The notes under the pieces are model-generated. The model was not told where the DNA came from. It saw only the letters and a list, made by a program, of their open reading frames with translations, and made no database searches. The translations under genes and the position numbers were made by a program. 64,000 bases of DNA from Polaribacter irgensii 23-P (GTDB lineage Bacteria > Bacteroidota > Bacteroidia > Flavobacteriales > Flavobacteriaceae): assembly GCF_000153225.1 (NCBI RefSeq), contig NZ_CH724148.1, positions 2,681,611 to 2,745,610 of the forward strand, given 5' to 3'. Positions 38,419 to 47,470 of this stretch are shown here, piece after piece (within the stretch, counting starts at the first letter, position 1; every line of letters starts with the position of its first letter).

Positions 38419-39276
38419 CTAATCACTATTATTATTAGACCTATAATATCGCATAACAACGTTTGGATCTGGTGTTAATACCGTCTTGGCTGCTGCTTTC
38501 CCGTCATAATCAAATTGAGAAATCACATGTCGAATTGCCTCTAAACGTGCCACCTCTTTGTCATTGGTCTTTATCATTATCCAAGGACTGTATGCCGTAT
38601 GTGTTTTAGAAAACATTTCAGCTTTATACAAGGTATACTTGTCCCAAAGAGTTTGTCCTTTTTTATCGACGGGACTAAACTTCCATCGTTTCAGAGGGTT
38701 TTCATTGCGCTCTTCAAATCTTTTTAATTGTTCATCCTTTGTTATTGACAGCCAAAACTTAATAATGATCACACCATCTTCATACATCATATGTTCAAAC
38801 TCTGGCACCTGCACTAAAAAATCTTTGTATTGTTTCTGCGTGCAAAAATCCATTACAGGTTCTACTACCGCTCTGTTATACCAGCTTCTGTCAAAGAAGA
38901 CAATTTCGCCAGGATTTGGCAACTCCTTTATATATCGCTGAAAATACCATTGCCCTTTTTCAATATCTGTAGGCTTATTAAGAGCTACCAAGCGACTAGA
39001 TCTTGGATTTAAATGTTCTGTAAACCTCCGAATATTCCCTCCTTTTCCAGCAGCATCTCTACCCTCAAAAATAACCACAACACGCTTGTTCTCTCTCGAA
39101 ATCCAACGCTGTAATTTCACTAATTCTATTTGCAAAAGACGCAGCTCCTCCGTATATAAAAGTGTTTTATTTACTTTTTTAAATAAATCACTTTTTGTTT
39201 TAATTAGCTCCAACAAGGCTTCATTTGTCTCTAAGCTTTGAAAGTCTTCTGCCGTAAATCTGTTGTTTGTACTCAT
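38419..39276 (-). CDS. ppk2: Polyphosphate kinase 2 family protein (first copy)
   Basis: This 285-residue PPK2 paralogue has Walker A FEGRDAAGKGGNIRRFTEH, FFDRSWYNRAVVEPVMDF and KRFEERNENPLKRWKFSP. It shares the same motif order as its downstream neighbour but differs throughout, so the pair is an old tandem duplication. The N-terminal 50 residues (LETNEALLELIKTK) are helical. The C-terminal tail beyond the kinase (TVLTPDPNVVMRYYRS) is missing in the other copy, so nucleotide preference may differ. It is the first gene of a two-gene operon. Confidence 0.91.
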   Translation of the reverse strand: MSTNNRFTAEDFQSLETNEALLELIKTKSDLFKKVNKTLLYTEELRLLQIELVKLQRWISRENKRVVVIFEGRDAAGKGGNIRRFTEHLNPRSSRLVALNKPTDIEKGQWYFQRYIKELPNPGEIVFFDRSWYNRAVVEPVMDFCTQKQYKDFLVQVPEFEHMMYEDGVIIIKFWLSITKDEQLKRFEERNENPLKRWKFSPVDKKGQTLWDKYTLYKAEMFSKTHTAYSPWIMIKTNDKEVARLEAIRHVISQFDYDGKAAAKTVLTPDPNVVMRYYRSNNNSD

Positions 39277-39368
39277 GTGTTTTTTTCGAAACTTAAAAAT
39301 ATTACTTTTTTTCCTAAATAAAGTTAAAAAACAATGAATTTAAAGAAGATATTTTATATTTGTTCGAC

Positions 39369-40319
39369 ATGAAAAAAAATATTCTTTTTCTATTTCTTCT
39401 CTATTCCATTGGCTTTTTCTCCCAAAAAAAATTTTCAAAAGAAATCCGATTTATTACAGACAATGATTTGTATACCTCAACGTATGACGATCGATATTAC
39501 ACGAACGGAATCTTTTTATCTTTTAGTTACCTTTCAAAAGAAAGAAAAGAAAAAGTCGAGAAGGTGCTATTTGAATGGTCTGTTGGCCACCAAATGTACA
39601 CTCCACACAAAGCCAGCGTTAGCAATATTAATGAACACGACAGGCCTTTTGCTGGTTATTTGTTTGCTAGTTTTGCAGCCCACAAAGTGTATAAAAACAA
39701 CAGCGCTATTAAAACGTGTTTGCAACTAGGTGTTCTTGGACCGAATGCTTTTTCTAAAGAATTACAAAACCTTATTCATGACCTCTATGGTTTTAAAAAG
39801 ACAGTAGGTTGGAAATATCAAATTAAGAATGCGCTCGCGGTCAATATCAATACAGCCTTTAATCTGTTTTTAGCAAAAGACCAAACAAATCATTTTGATA
39901 TTTCTTGGATCAATACCGGGAAAATCGGGACTGTTTTTACGAGTATTTCTTCTGGATTTCTGACTAGAATCGGGATAAAATCACTGCAGCCTTTAGCCAA
40001 TTCCATTGCATACCAAACCAACCTCAATAACAAAAACACCTCCTACATCAGAGCCATTGAATCTTTTTTTTTTATAAAGCCTACCGTACGCTATGCTTTT
40101 TATGACGCTACAATTCAAGGGAGTTTCTTAAACACAAACAGTCCAATAACCCGTAAATTAGTGCCCTTAATTTTTAATATTGGCATTGGATTTCAATTTA
40201 CTGCAAATCAATTTAACCTTGGTTATACGTATAACTACAATTCTAATACTTCTAAAAACTTAAGATTTGACAATGGACATACTTATGGTAGGATACAAAT
40301 GAGTTATATTTTGAGGTAA
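39369..40319 (+). CDS. Lipid A 3-O-deacylase LpxR family outer-membrane protein
   Basis: This 316-residue secreted protein starts with a signal peptide from ATG 39369 (KKNILFLFLLYSIGFFSQ). The family pattern is ITDNDLYTSTYDDRYYTNGIFLSF near the N-terminus, in which the D-N-D and D-R-Y-Y-T-N-G residues are typical of LpxR/DUF2219. The rest is amphipathic beta-barrel-like, ending RIQMSYILR. The family is named for lipid A deacylation, but many Bacteroidota members are uncharacterised. A TATATTTG element at 39355-39362 lies six bases before the ATG. Confidence 0.87.
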   Translation: MKKNILFLFLLYSIGFFSQKKFSKEIRFITDNDLYTSTYDDRYYTNGIFLSFSYLSKERKEKVEKVLFEWSVGHQMYTPHKASVSNINEHDRPFAGYLFASFAAHKVYKNNSAIKTCLQLGVLGPNAFSKELQNLIHDLYGFKKTVGWKYQIKNALAVNINTAFNLFLAKDQTNHFDISWINTGKIGTVFTSISSGFLTRIGIKSLQPLANSIAYQTNLNNKNTSYIRAIESFFFIKPTVRYAFYDATIQGSFLNTNSPITRKLVPLIFNIGIGFQFTANQFNLGYTYNYNSNTSKNLRFDNGHTYGRIQMSYILR

Positions 40320-40678
40320 AACACTGTACTACTTTCTTTTCTTCGTTTTCAACAAAAAAGGTTTTAGCTTGACTATTTTAGTATTTGTTTATATTCCAGA
40401 AAGAACACCCAGTAAAAATTATTAAAAAAAGACCCTACAATAAAGGCGTCCATGATTTTTCATACCAATCTTAAAGCAACATATTAAGTAAGCAATACTA
40501 TTCCAGATTCTTAGATCGCTAAACCCAAGAAATTACGCTAAAAAATAAATACTGAATAGCGCAAAAAAAATGAATAGTAAAAACGAATGTCTTGAAATAT
40601 TTATAAGAAGGAATGATCGGACTTTTAAAACAAGAAAATCTGTCGACTATAGAAGGGATACTCTTCAATCGTTCGTTT
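40320..40678. other. 360-bp intergenic region between convergent genes
   Basis: It lies between convergent genes, LpxR-like (+) and the RecD-like helicase (-). I see no coding frame of any length, no clear terminator hairpin and no recognisable RNA. It is AT-rich and apparently functionless or terminator-only. Confidence 0.5.
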
Positions 40679-42106
40679 TTAAACATCCAAAAAGAAATCG
40701 TTTTTAAAACCTATTAAATACAACTTTTCTTGTGCCCTTGTAATGGCAGTATACAACCATCTAAAGTATGCTTTAGAAACACCATCTGGCAAATAAGGTT
40801 GCTCTATAAAAACAGTTTTCCATTGGCCTCCTTGGGCTTTATGACAAGTCATCGCATAGGAGAACTTCACCTGAAGTGCGTTAAAATACACATTCTTTTT
40901 AATAGCCATGAACTGCTTGTATTTTGATTTTTCGTGCACATAGTCTTCCTTAACCGCTTGATATAATTTATTGGATTCTTCGTAGGTTAAAGAAGGACTT
41001 TCGCTAGTTAGCGTATCTAATAACAAAACGGTTTCAAAAGGATGCATCTCTGGATAATCTATCATTCTAATTTCCACTTCGGCAAACTTAAACCCGTACA
41101 AGTCTTTGATTGAAAAAATTTTCAAAACTTCACAAATATCTCCATTGGCGATAAACCCCGCTGTTGACGTCTCTGGCAACCAAAAGTAATTATTTTTCAC
41201 AATCATAATATAGTCTCCCGCAGAAATCTCATTCTCCTGTCCCCTTATATTATATCTTATTTGCTGATTGTATTCATTTGCACGTTTGTTTGAACGCACA
41301 ATAAAAGCAGTGTCCTCTACTCCATCACTCTCATAAGCCGTTACAATGGCATCTTCAATATCATATCCATCCTCTAAACGCACGATATCTGTGAAATCAA
41401 TATCAAACTGAAACCGAGCACCCTCATTTTTCAATAACAAACGCAATGCCGTTGCATTTGCTAAAATCCCTGAATCTTCATGCTGTCGCATTACCTCATC
41501 TAATTCAATTCCAGAAACCGTCTTGTGGTAATCGTACGTCAAAGTGTCTTCTTCTAATGCCGGCGATACCTCTAATTTTACGGGTGGTAATTGTGCTGTA
41601 TCACCAATAAAAATCAACTTACAATTGACACCTGCATACACATATGACAGTAAATCGTCGAGTAAAGAGGTGGCGTCAAACATTTGCTGATTCTGTTTGC
41701 TGTCAGGAATCATCGAAGCCTCGTCTACAATAAAAATTGTATTCACATGCTTATTTGGCTGTAAAACAAAAGCAACAGAGCCATTCGACTGTTTTTCAGG
41801 AAAATAGATTTTTTTATGAATTGTAAAAGCCGGTCTTTTTGCGTACAAAGCAATTACTTTTGCCGCCCTTCCTGTAGGTGCTAATAAAACATAATTTTTA
41901 CCAACAGCCCCCAAAGAGTTTACAAAAGTACCAATTGTAGTTGTTTTCCCAGTTCCTGCATATCCCTTTAAAAGGAACAAGGCATCCTTGTCTTTATTAA
42001 AAACAAAATCACTCAACAACCCAAGAAGCTTGCCTTGTTTCGTTGTAGGTTCATGCGGGAATTTCTTTAGCAATTCCAACTTAAAATCCAAGGGTTTTTC
42101 TATCAT
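40679..42106 (-). CDS. RecD-like ATP-dependent DNA helicase
   Basis: This 475-residue superfamily 1 helicase has Walker A LLKGYAGTGKTTTIGTF, Walker B FIVDEASMIPD, motif III FIGDTAQLPPV, and late motifs VKFSYAMTCHKAQGGQWKTVFIE and YTAITRAQEKLYLIGF. It resembles the RecD2/TraA type without the N-terminal RecBCD-binding part, and is close in length to the stand-alone helicases of Bacteroidota. The gene is single on the minus strand; the divergent membrane-protein gene starts 105 bp upstream. Confidence 0.9.
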   Translation of the reverse strand: MIEKPLDFKLELLKKFPHEPTTKQGKLLGLLSDFVFNKDKDALFLLKGYAGTGKTTTIGTFVNSLGAVGKNYVLLAPTGRAAKVIALYAKRPAFTIHKKIYFPEKQSNGSVAFVLQPNKHVNTIFIVDEASMIPDSKQNQQMFDATSLLDDLLSYVYAGVNCKLIFIGDTAQLPPVKLEVSPALEEDTLTYDYHKTVSGIELDEVMRQHEDSGILANATALRLLLKNEGARFQFDIDFTDIVRLEDGYDIEDAIVTAYESDGVEDTAFIVRSNKRANEYNQQIRYNIRGQENEISAGDYIMIVKNNYFWLPETSTAGFIANGDICEVLKIFSIKDLYGFKFAEVEIRMIDYPEMHPFETVLLLDTLTSESPSLTYEESNKLYQAVKEDYVHEKSKYKQFMAIKKNVYFNALQVKFSYAMTCHKAQGGQWKTVFIEQPYLPDGVSKAYFRWLYTAITRAQEKLYLIGFKNDFFLDV

Positions 42107-42210
42107 ACATTATTTAAAAAAACAAAGATACGTCGATTTGTAAATAAAAGTTTTTATCATTAAAAAAAAATTGTAGATTTGCGACAGACCTTTAAAAAAA
42201 ACATTAAAAA

Positions 42211-42939
42211 ATGGGATTATTAGGATTAATATTAGCTGCAGTTTTAGTAGCAGTGCTTATCGCTTTTGTAATAGTAAAATATTTACCTTTAAAGCTGAGA
42301 TGGATTGCCTCTATAGGCCTATTATTCCTTGCGGTCTTCTTAGGAATGAAAATATACAATGGGATCATGCAACCTATCAACTTCAATAAAGATAAAGTTC
42401 AAAGATACTCAAACGTGGTGCGTAATTTAAAAATTATTAGAGATGCCGAGGTAAAGTATTATGAGGCAAACGGCTCTTACACTAAAGATAAGAACCTTCT
42501 AATTATGTTTATTGATTCCTCTTCACTTGCCCTAACTGTAACCAATACAATTGTAAAAACAGTCAATAGAGGTGGTGGTATTACGGATGAAATAGAGGTA
42601 AAGGTGACCGATACCATTGGTTATGAAACTGTTTTAAAATACTTTAAAAACAGAGATTATAAAAACATGTTTAAAGTGCCTGGTTTAGAGGAAATAGAAT
42701 TTAGTCTTGAAGTAGGAACCGTGGAAAAAGTACAAGGATTGCTAGTACCAACCTTCATGGCAAAAACACCTAAGCAACCGCTCTTAGCAGGAATGAATGA
42801 ATCTCTTGTAAAACAAGAAATAGAACAACTAGACTCAGATCAAATAAAAGGAGAGTTTGTTTCTGTAGGTTCTTTAGAAGAAGTGACTACTGCAGGAAAC
42901 TGGCCACCTTCATACGATAAAAGTGATAAAAAAGAATAG
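42211..42939 (+). CDS. Membrane-anchored protein of unknown function
   Basis: This 242-residue protein has two N-terminal transmembrane helices (LLGLILAAVLVAVLIAFVIV and WIASIGLLFLAVFLGM) and a soluble C-terminal part of about 190 residues. The central YSNVVRNLKIIRDAEVKYYEAN segment looks like the 'AxxxYxxxxGxY' pattern of pilin-like or type II secretion-related proteins, but no prepilin cleavage site is present. The frame overlaps the DUF3822 gene by 17 bp, so the three genes up to rsmD form an operon. A TAGATTTG element at 42174-42181 may be its -7 box. The function is unknown. Confidence 0.83.
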   Translation: MGLLGLILAAVLVAVLIAFVIVKYLPLKLRWIASIGLLFLAVFLGMKIYNGIMQPINFNKDKVQRYSNVVRNLKIIRDAEVKYYEANGSYTKDKNLLIMFIDSSSLALTVTNTIVKTVNRGGGITDEIEVKVTDTIGYETVLKYFKNRDYKNMFKVPGLEEIEFSLEVGTVEKVQGLLVPTFMAKTPKQPLLAGMNESLVKQEIEQLDSDQIKGEFVSVGSLEEVTTAGNWPPSYDKSDKKE

Positions 42940-43744
42940 CAACTTTTCTTTGAATAATAAAAATGACAAAAGATTATCCATTCAATTTAATTTGGATGGA
43001 TTTTCTTTTTCCATCTATGACATTGCATCTAAGAAAGATGTATATTTCTGCGAGCACGAATTTGAAACTGCAAAAACGACGCCAGAAAACCTTTTATTAA
43101 AAATTGAAAACATTTTCAAAACAGACACCCTACTACAAGATGATTTCATAAGCATTTCTGTAGTTCACCAGAATAGTCTTGGCACTTTAGTACCAAACCA
43201 ATTTTTTGATAAAAGCAAATTAGCTTCTTATTTGAACTTTACTATTAAAACACTGGGTACAGACTTTATAACTTTTGATGAATTAGAGCAATTAAATTCT
43301 AAAAACGTTTATGTCCCTTATGTGAATATAAATAATTATCTATTTCAAAATTTTGGGTCTTTTGAATACAAACACCACCATACTGTTTTAATTGAAAAAC
43401 TCTTAAAAAGAAATAAAAGTGATGCGAAAACAATGTTTGTAAATGTGTCTAAAACTAGTTTAGATATCGTTATACTAGCCAAAGACAAACTATTATTTTG
43501 CAACACCTTCTCATATGTATCTAAGGAAGATTTTATCTACTACTTACTGTTTGTAGCAGAACAGCTAAACTTAGATGTTCAAGAGTTCCCTTTATATTTT
43601 ATGGGCAAAATTACAGCAGAAGCCCCAATTTATAAAATATCTTATCAATATATAAAAAATATCTACTTTTTAGAGAGCAACAATTCTATTTTTGATGCCT
43701 TTAAAATCCCTTCACACACTAACTTTATACTATTAGGCTCATGA
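42923..43744 (+). CDS. DUF3822 family protein
   Basis: This 273-residue protein begins with a GTG codon at 42923. DUF3822 proteins have an actin/Hsp70-like ATPase-fold core and occur next to rsmD in Bacteroidota. Visible stretches are LSIQFNLDGFSFSIYDIASK near the N-terminus and NVSKTSLDIVILAKDKLLFCNTF in the second half. The start overlaps the upstream gene and the stop overlaps the rsmD ATG by four bases, which implies translational coupling. Its role is unknown. Confidence 0.85.
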   Translation: MIKKNSNFSLNNKNDKRLSIQFNLDGFSFSIYDIASKKDVYFCEHEFETAKTTPENLLLKIENIFKTDTLLQDDFISISVVHQNSLGTLVPNQFFDKSKLASYLNFTIKTLGTDFITFDELEQLNSKNVYVPYVNINNYLFQNFGSFEYKHHHTVLIEKLLKRNKSDAKTMFVNVSKTSLDIVILAKDKLLFCNTFSYVSKEDFIYYLLFVAEQLNLDVQEFPLYFMGKITAEAPIYKISYQYIKNIYFLESNNSIFDAFKIPSHTNFILLGS

Positions 43745-44292
43745 GAATTATCTCGGGAAAATTAAAATCAAGACGCTTGTCTGCCCCCAAAAATCTGCCA
43801 GTAAGACCTACTACAGATATGGCAAAAGAATCGTTGTTTAATATTTTAAACAATACTTATTTTTTTGACGCTATTTCGGTCATCGATTTATTTTCAGGTA
43901 CAGGAAATATTAGTTATGAATTTGCCTCTAGAGGAAGTAAAACAATTTATGCAGTGGATGCACATTATGGATGTATAAAATACATCAATGAGACCTCAAA
44001 GGCACTTGACTTAGATATTTCAACTTTTAAAAGTGATGTATATAAGTTCTTAGAGAAAACAAGTTTAAAAGCGGATGTCATATTTGCAGATCCTCCTTAT
44101 GATTTCGAGGAAGCGCAGTTTGTGAAAATTGTAGATCTTGTTTTCGAAAGAGGGCTTTTAAAAGAGGATGGAGTGCTCATTGTAGAACATTCTAAGCATA
44201 CAGATTTATCTAAACACGAAAGACAGATCTATGACAAACGGTATGGAGGTAATGTTTTTAGTTTCTTTGAAAATAAGACTGCCGAGGAATAA
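43741..44292 (+). CDS. rsmD: 16S rRNA (guanine966-N2)-methyltransferase
   Basis: This 183-residue SAM-dependent methyltransferase modifies 16S rRNA at G966. Motif I is VIDLFSGTGNISYEFA and the catalytic motif is FADPPYDF, a DPPY variant of the N6/N2-methylase signature. The N-terminal MRIISGKLKSRRL is characteristic of RsmD. It is the last gene of the DUF3822 operon and converges with the MoxR gene, with 31 bp between the stops. Confidence 0.94.
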   Translation: MRIISGKLKSRRLSAPKNLPVRPTTDMAKESLFNILNNTYFFDAISVIDLFSGTGNISYEFASRGSKTIYAVDAHYGCIKYINETSKALDLDISTFKSDVYKFLEKTSLKADVIFADPPYDFEEAQFVKIVDLVFERGLLKEDGVLIVEHSKHTDLSKHERQIYDKRYGGNVFSFFENKTAEE

Positions 44293-44323
44293 ATTGGTAC
44301 TCTAAATAAATAGAAAATTTCAT

Positions 44324-45277
44324 TTATAACAAAGAATTTACGATATCTAAAATAGAGATCTCCTCTGCCTCAGCTTTATAATTCTTAACAATTCTATGTC
44401 CCAAAATGGGAAGCGCTACCGCCTTTACATCTTCAATGTCTGGCGAGTATTTGCCATGTATAGCCGCATGTGCCTTTGCTCCTAAAATTAAGCTTTGAGA
44501 GGCTCTTGGCCCTGCACCCCAATCTAAATATTTTTTCACAATCTCCGGAGCCGCTTCAGACTTTGGTCTTGTTTTACCAACCAACCGAACAGCATATTCA
44601 ATAACATTGTCTGCAATGGGGATTTTTCTTATCAATTGCTGAATTTCAATAATGTCTTGACCTGAAAAAACAGCATTTACCTGCTGACTTATAACAGAAG
44701 TCGTGGTTTTTACCACTTGTACCTCTTCTTCAAAAGTTGGATACTCTAAATTAATAGAAAACATAAAACGATCTAACTGTGCCTCTGGCAAAGGATATGT
44801 ACCTTCTTGCTCTATTGGATTTTGAGTTGCTAAAACGAAAAAAGGTAAATCTAATTTATACTGATTTCCAGCTACGGTGACAGAACGCTCCTGCATCGCC
44901 TCTAACAAAGCGGCCTGCGTTTTTGGAGGTGTTCTGTTTATTTCATCTGCTAAAATGATATTGGAAAATAAAGGGCCTTTAATAAATTTAAACTGTCTAT
45001 TCTCGTCTAGAATCTCACTTCCTAAAATGTCTGAAGGCATTAAATCTGGTGTGAATTGAATTCTTTTAAAATCCAAACCTAAGGCCTCTGAAACGGTATT
45101 TACTAGCAACGTTTTTGCCAAACCTGGAACTCCAATTAATAGCGAATGCCCTCCACAAAAAACAGACAACAGCGTAAATTTGACGGCCTCTTTCTGTCCT
45201 ATAATGACCTTTCCTATTTCTGTTTTTAAAGTTTCGTATTTACGTACTAGGTCTTGAACGGCCTTGGTGTCTGACAT
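44324..45277 (-). CDS. MoxR family AAA+ ATPase
   Basis: This 317-residue AAA+ ATPase of the MoxR type assists maturation of secreted or membrane complexes. Walker A is GVPGLAKTLLVN, Walker B IILADEINRTPP, sensor 1 FVLATQNPIEQEG and the arginine finger region PEAQLDRFMFSI. The start at 45277 overlaps the stop of the upstream SurA-like gene as TAATG; a longer frame to 45301 is less likely. It is the last gene of a coupled operon. Confidence 0.92.
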   Translation of the reverse strand: MSDTKAVQDLVRKYETLKTEIGKVIIGQKEAVKFTLLSVFCGGHSLLIGVPGLAKTLLVNTVSEALGLDFKRIQFTPDLMPSDILGSEILDENRQFKFIKGPLFSNIILADEINRTPPKTQAALLEAMQERSVTVAGNQYKLDLPFFVLATQNPIEQEGTYPLPEAQLDRFMFSINLEYPTFEEEVQVVKTTTSVISQQVNAVFSGQDIIEIQQLIRKIPIADNVIEYAVRLVGKTRPKSEAAPEIVKKYLDWGAGPRASQSLILGAKAHAAIHGKYSPDIEDVKAVALPILGHRIVKNYKAEAEEISILDIVNSLL

Positions 45278-46659
45278 TACTTGCTTGTTATCTTTTTCCA
45301 ATTTTTATCAAAAGAACACGTTTTATAGTCCTCACCTAACTTGATATACGTGTCTTTAATCTTATCTCTGCTCCACTTCTCAATAGTCTCTTCTTTCTTC
45401 TTTTTTAAAGCCAGCGACTGCACCTTTACATAATCTTCTATCAAATCTGCTATGTGTGTATCCGTGCGCGCTCTCATTAAAATGAATTTATACATTTTTT
45501 CTCCTCCTCTAGCCTCATCATAAAAAACGTCTGTATAACCTCCTTGATCTAAATCATTTACCCTAGCATACATGGCAGGATCCATTCTTGTCAAATCAAA
45601 TTTTGTATCTCCTGTATATTCGTTAAGGATGACCCCTCCGTTATTCTTAGAATCTTTATCGTCTGAAAACTTTTTAACAGCCTCTTCAAAAGTGAGCTTT
45701 CCCTCTTGTATATCTCTTTTTATCTCCTCTACTTTTAACCTTGTTTCTCTTAACCTAGACTCTGGAATCTCGGGCTGCAATAGAATGTGAGAAACCGTCC
45801 TTGTATTTCCTTTAATGGTATGCAACTTAATAATATGATATCCAAAAAGTGTTTTAAAAGGCTTCGATATTTCATCCTGCTCCAAAGAGAAAGAAACTTC
45901 TTTGAACTCTTTTATAAAGTTAGATTCTTTAGTAACTTCCATTAAGCCGTTGTCCCTAGTAACTCCAGGATCTTTAGAATTAATAATTGCCTTCATTCTA
46001 AAACTTGCACCTTCTAAGACTTCTTTTCTAATTTGTGTCAATTGTTCCAGAACTCTCAGCTCTTCTGCATCTGTAGGTACAGAGTTTAAGACGATTTGAG
46101 CCAATTCTATCTCGGCAGTAAACTCTGGAAGCTCACCGTTCTCCTTTAAACCATTAAAATACAAGCGCACTTCTTCTGGAGTAACATCTACTTTCTCAGT
46201 AATTTTAAGCTGCTCTTTTTCAACTAAGATATTGTCTTTTTGAACGTTATACAATTCTCCTTTTAAATCTTCTAAATCGTTGAACCCATAGGCAGAAACA
46301 ACTTTTTCTAAAGAACCATATTCTTGTGTAAAAAATTGTATACTTCTTTCAACTTTATTACTAACCTCTGCATCTGAGACTGTAACACTATCAATCACCG
46401 CGTGATGCGAAAGAAGCTTTTGTTGCATTAACTCCTCTAACATTTCACAATCTGTAATGGTAATTTTACCCTCACTCCTCAACTCGATCTCTTGCTTAAA
46501 CTTTGCAATATCTGAATCTAAAACAATGTTTTTACCTATGACAACAGCCACACCATCAATTTTAATTTTTTGAGCATGTACCTGAAAAATACTCACTGAG
46601 AATAGAACAGCAGTTAGAAGGACTTTAGTATACTTTGAAGTTGTTTTTTTTTGTGGCAT
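45277..46659 (-). CDS. SurA-like periplasmic peptidyl-prolyl isomerase
   Basis: This 460-residue exported chaperone has a signal peptide (VLLTAVLFSVSIFQVHAQ), an N-terminal SurA-type domain (about residues 31-170, VVIGKNIVLDSDIAKFKQE), one parvulin-like domain from about 175 (IELAQIVLNSVP) and a second from about 275 (TRTVSHILLQPEIPE and KKFSDDKDSKNNGGVI). It assists outer-membrane protein folding by analogy with SurA. The start overlaps the upstream gene by 35 bp. The stop overlaps the MoxR ATG by one base. Confidence 0.91.
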   Translation of the reverse strand: MPQKKTTSKYTKVLLTAVLFSVSIFQVHAQKIKIDGVAVVIGKNIVLDSDIAKFKQEIELRSEGKITITDCEMLEELMQQKLLSHHAVIDSVTVSDAEVSNKVERSIQFFTQEYGSLEKVVSAYGFNDLEDLKGELYNVQKDNILVEKEQLKITEKVDVTPEEVRLYFNGLKENGELPEFTAEIELAQIVLNSVPTDAEELRVLEQLTQIRKEVLEGASFRMKAIINSKDPGVTRDNGLMEVTKESNFIKEFKEVSFSLEQDEISKPFKTLFGYHIIKLHTIKGNTRTVSHILLQPEIPESRLRETRLKVEEIKRDIQEGKLTFEEAVKKFSDDKDSKNNGGVILNEYTGDTKFDLTRMDPAMYARVNDLDQGGYTDVFYDEARGGEKMYKFILMRARTDTHIADLIEDYVKVQSLALKKKKEETIEKWSRDKIKDTYIKLGEDYKTCSFDKNWKKITSK

Positions 46660-47470
46660 CTTTTACTATTATTTTTTCAATCTCTCTTATTAATTCGATT
46701 TTGCGCTTGTGCAAAATCATTTCTTTAATTGTAGGCATAACATAGCTCAATGGAGCAATGTCATTTCTATTTAAAATGTCTTTTATAGCCACCAAATATA
46801 GACCTAATGAATCTTGTTTTTGAATGAATTTAGATTTTTTTAACAGATTTTCTTTAGAAAAAGGCAATTTTAATAAAATTTGATCTAGTTCTAACCAAAC
46901 AGAATCATTCAATTGAAACATCTTAAAACTTAATTGCTGTCTTTCTAAGGCCTCTGCAGCCTCTATTTTATCCGACTTGAACAAAGAAATAATCTCCTTT
47001 TCCACACTTTTTGCTTGGTTAAAATACACATATTTAGATTTCACTAAAACCTCATTCAATCTAAAATTAGCGTTGTTTTCAAGATAAAATGCCTCGACCT
47101 CTTCCTCAGAAACCACCGTGTCAAGCTGCTGCTTAATCAACTCTTCTTTATAATTATTTATCAGCAGGCTTTCTTTGTAATCTTGGACAAGTTTATCAAT
47201 ATTTTCTAAAGATTCTGAAGTGTTATTATTTAATGCAGCACTGAGTAAAAGCTTCTTTATCGCCCAGTCTTGAACCAAGCTCTTCATTAGAGTTAAACTA
47301 TCCTTTGCGGAGATATTTTTAGGCAAAACATCCTTTAAATCTTTTTTAAACAGCTTGTCTGTATTTACAATTGCAATAATATTTGAAGCGTGGTCTTCTT
47401 TTTCTTGCACTTTAAAATAATCACAAGAAATAAAAAAAGAAAATAGAAAATAGAAAAATAGCTTTCTCAT
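46625..47470 (-). CDS. SurA-like lipoprotein lacking a clear parvulin domain
   Basis: This 281-residue lipoprotein has a short signal and lipobox (FYFLFSFFISC, Cys about residue 16). The remainder is SurA-like: a helical N-terminal part (SLVQDWAIKKLLLSAAL, VVSEEEVEAFYLENNANF) and a C-terminal half that resembles a degenerate isomerase domain, with no typical H-x-L-x-H-type parvulin motif. It is often annotated as a PPIase by genome pipelines. It overlaps the flanking genes (TAATG with the upstream gene), so the two are tightly co-expressed. Confidence 0.84.
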   Translation of the reverse strand: MRKLFFYFLFSFFISCDYFKVQEKEDHASNIIAIVNTDKLFKKDLKDVLPKNISAKDSLTLMKSLVQDWAIKKLLLSAALNNNTSESLENIDKLVQDYKESLLINNYKEELIKQQLDTVVSEEEVEAFYLENNANFRLNEVLVKSKYVYFNQAKSVEKEIISLFKSDKIEAAEALERQQLSFKMFQLNDSVWLELDQILLKLPFSKENLLKKSKFIQKQDSLGLYLVAIKDILNRNDIAPLSYVMPTIKEMILHKRKIELIREIEKIIVKDATKKNNFKVY

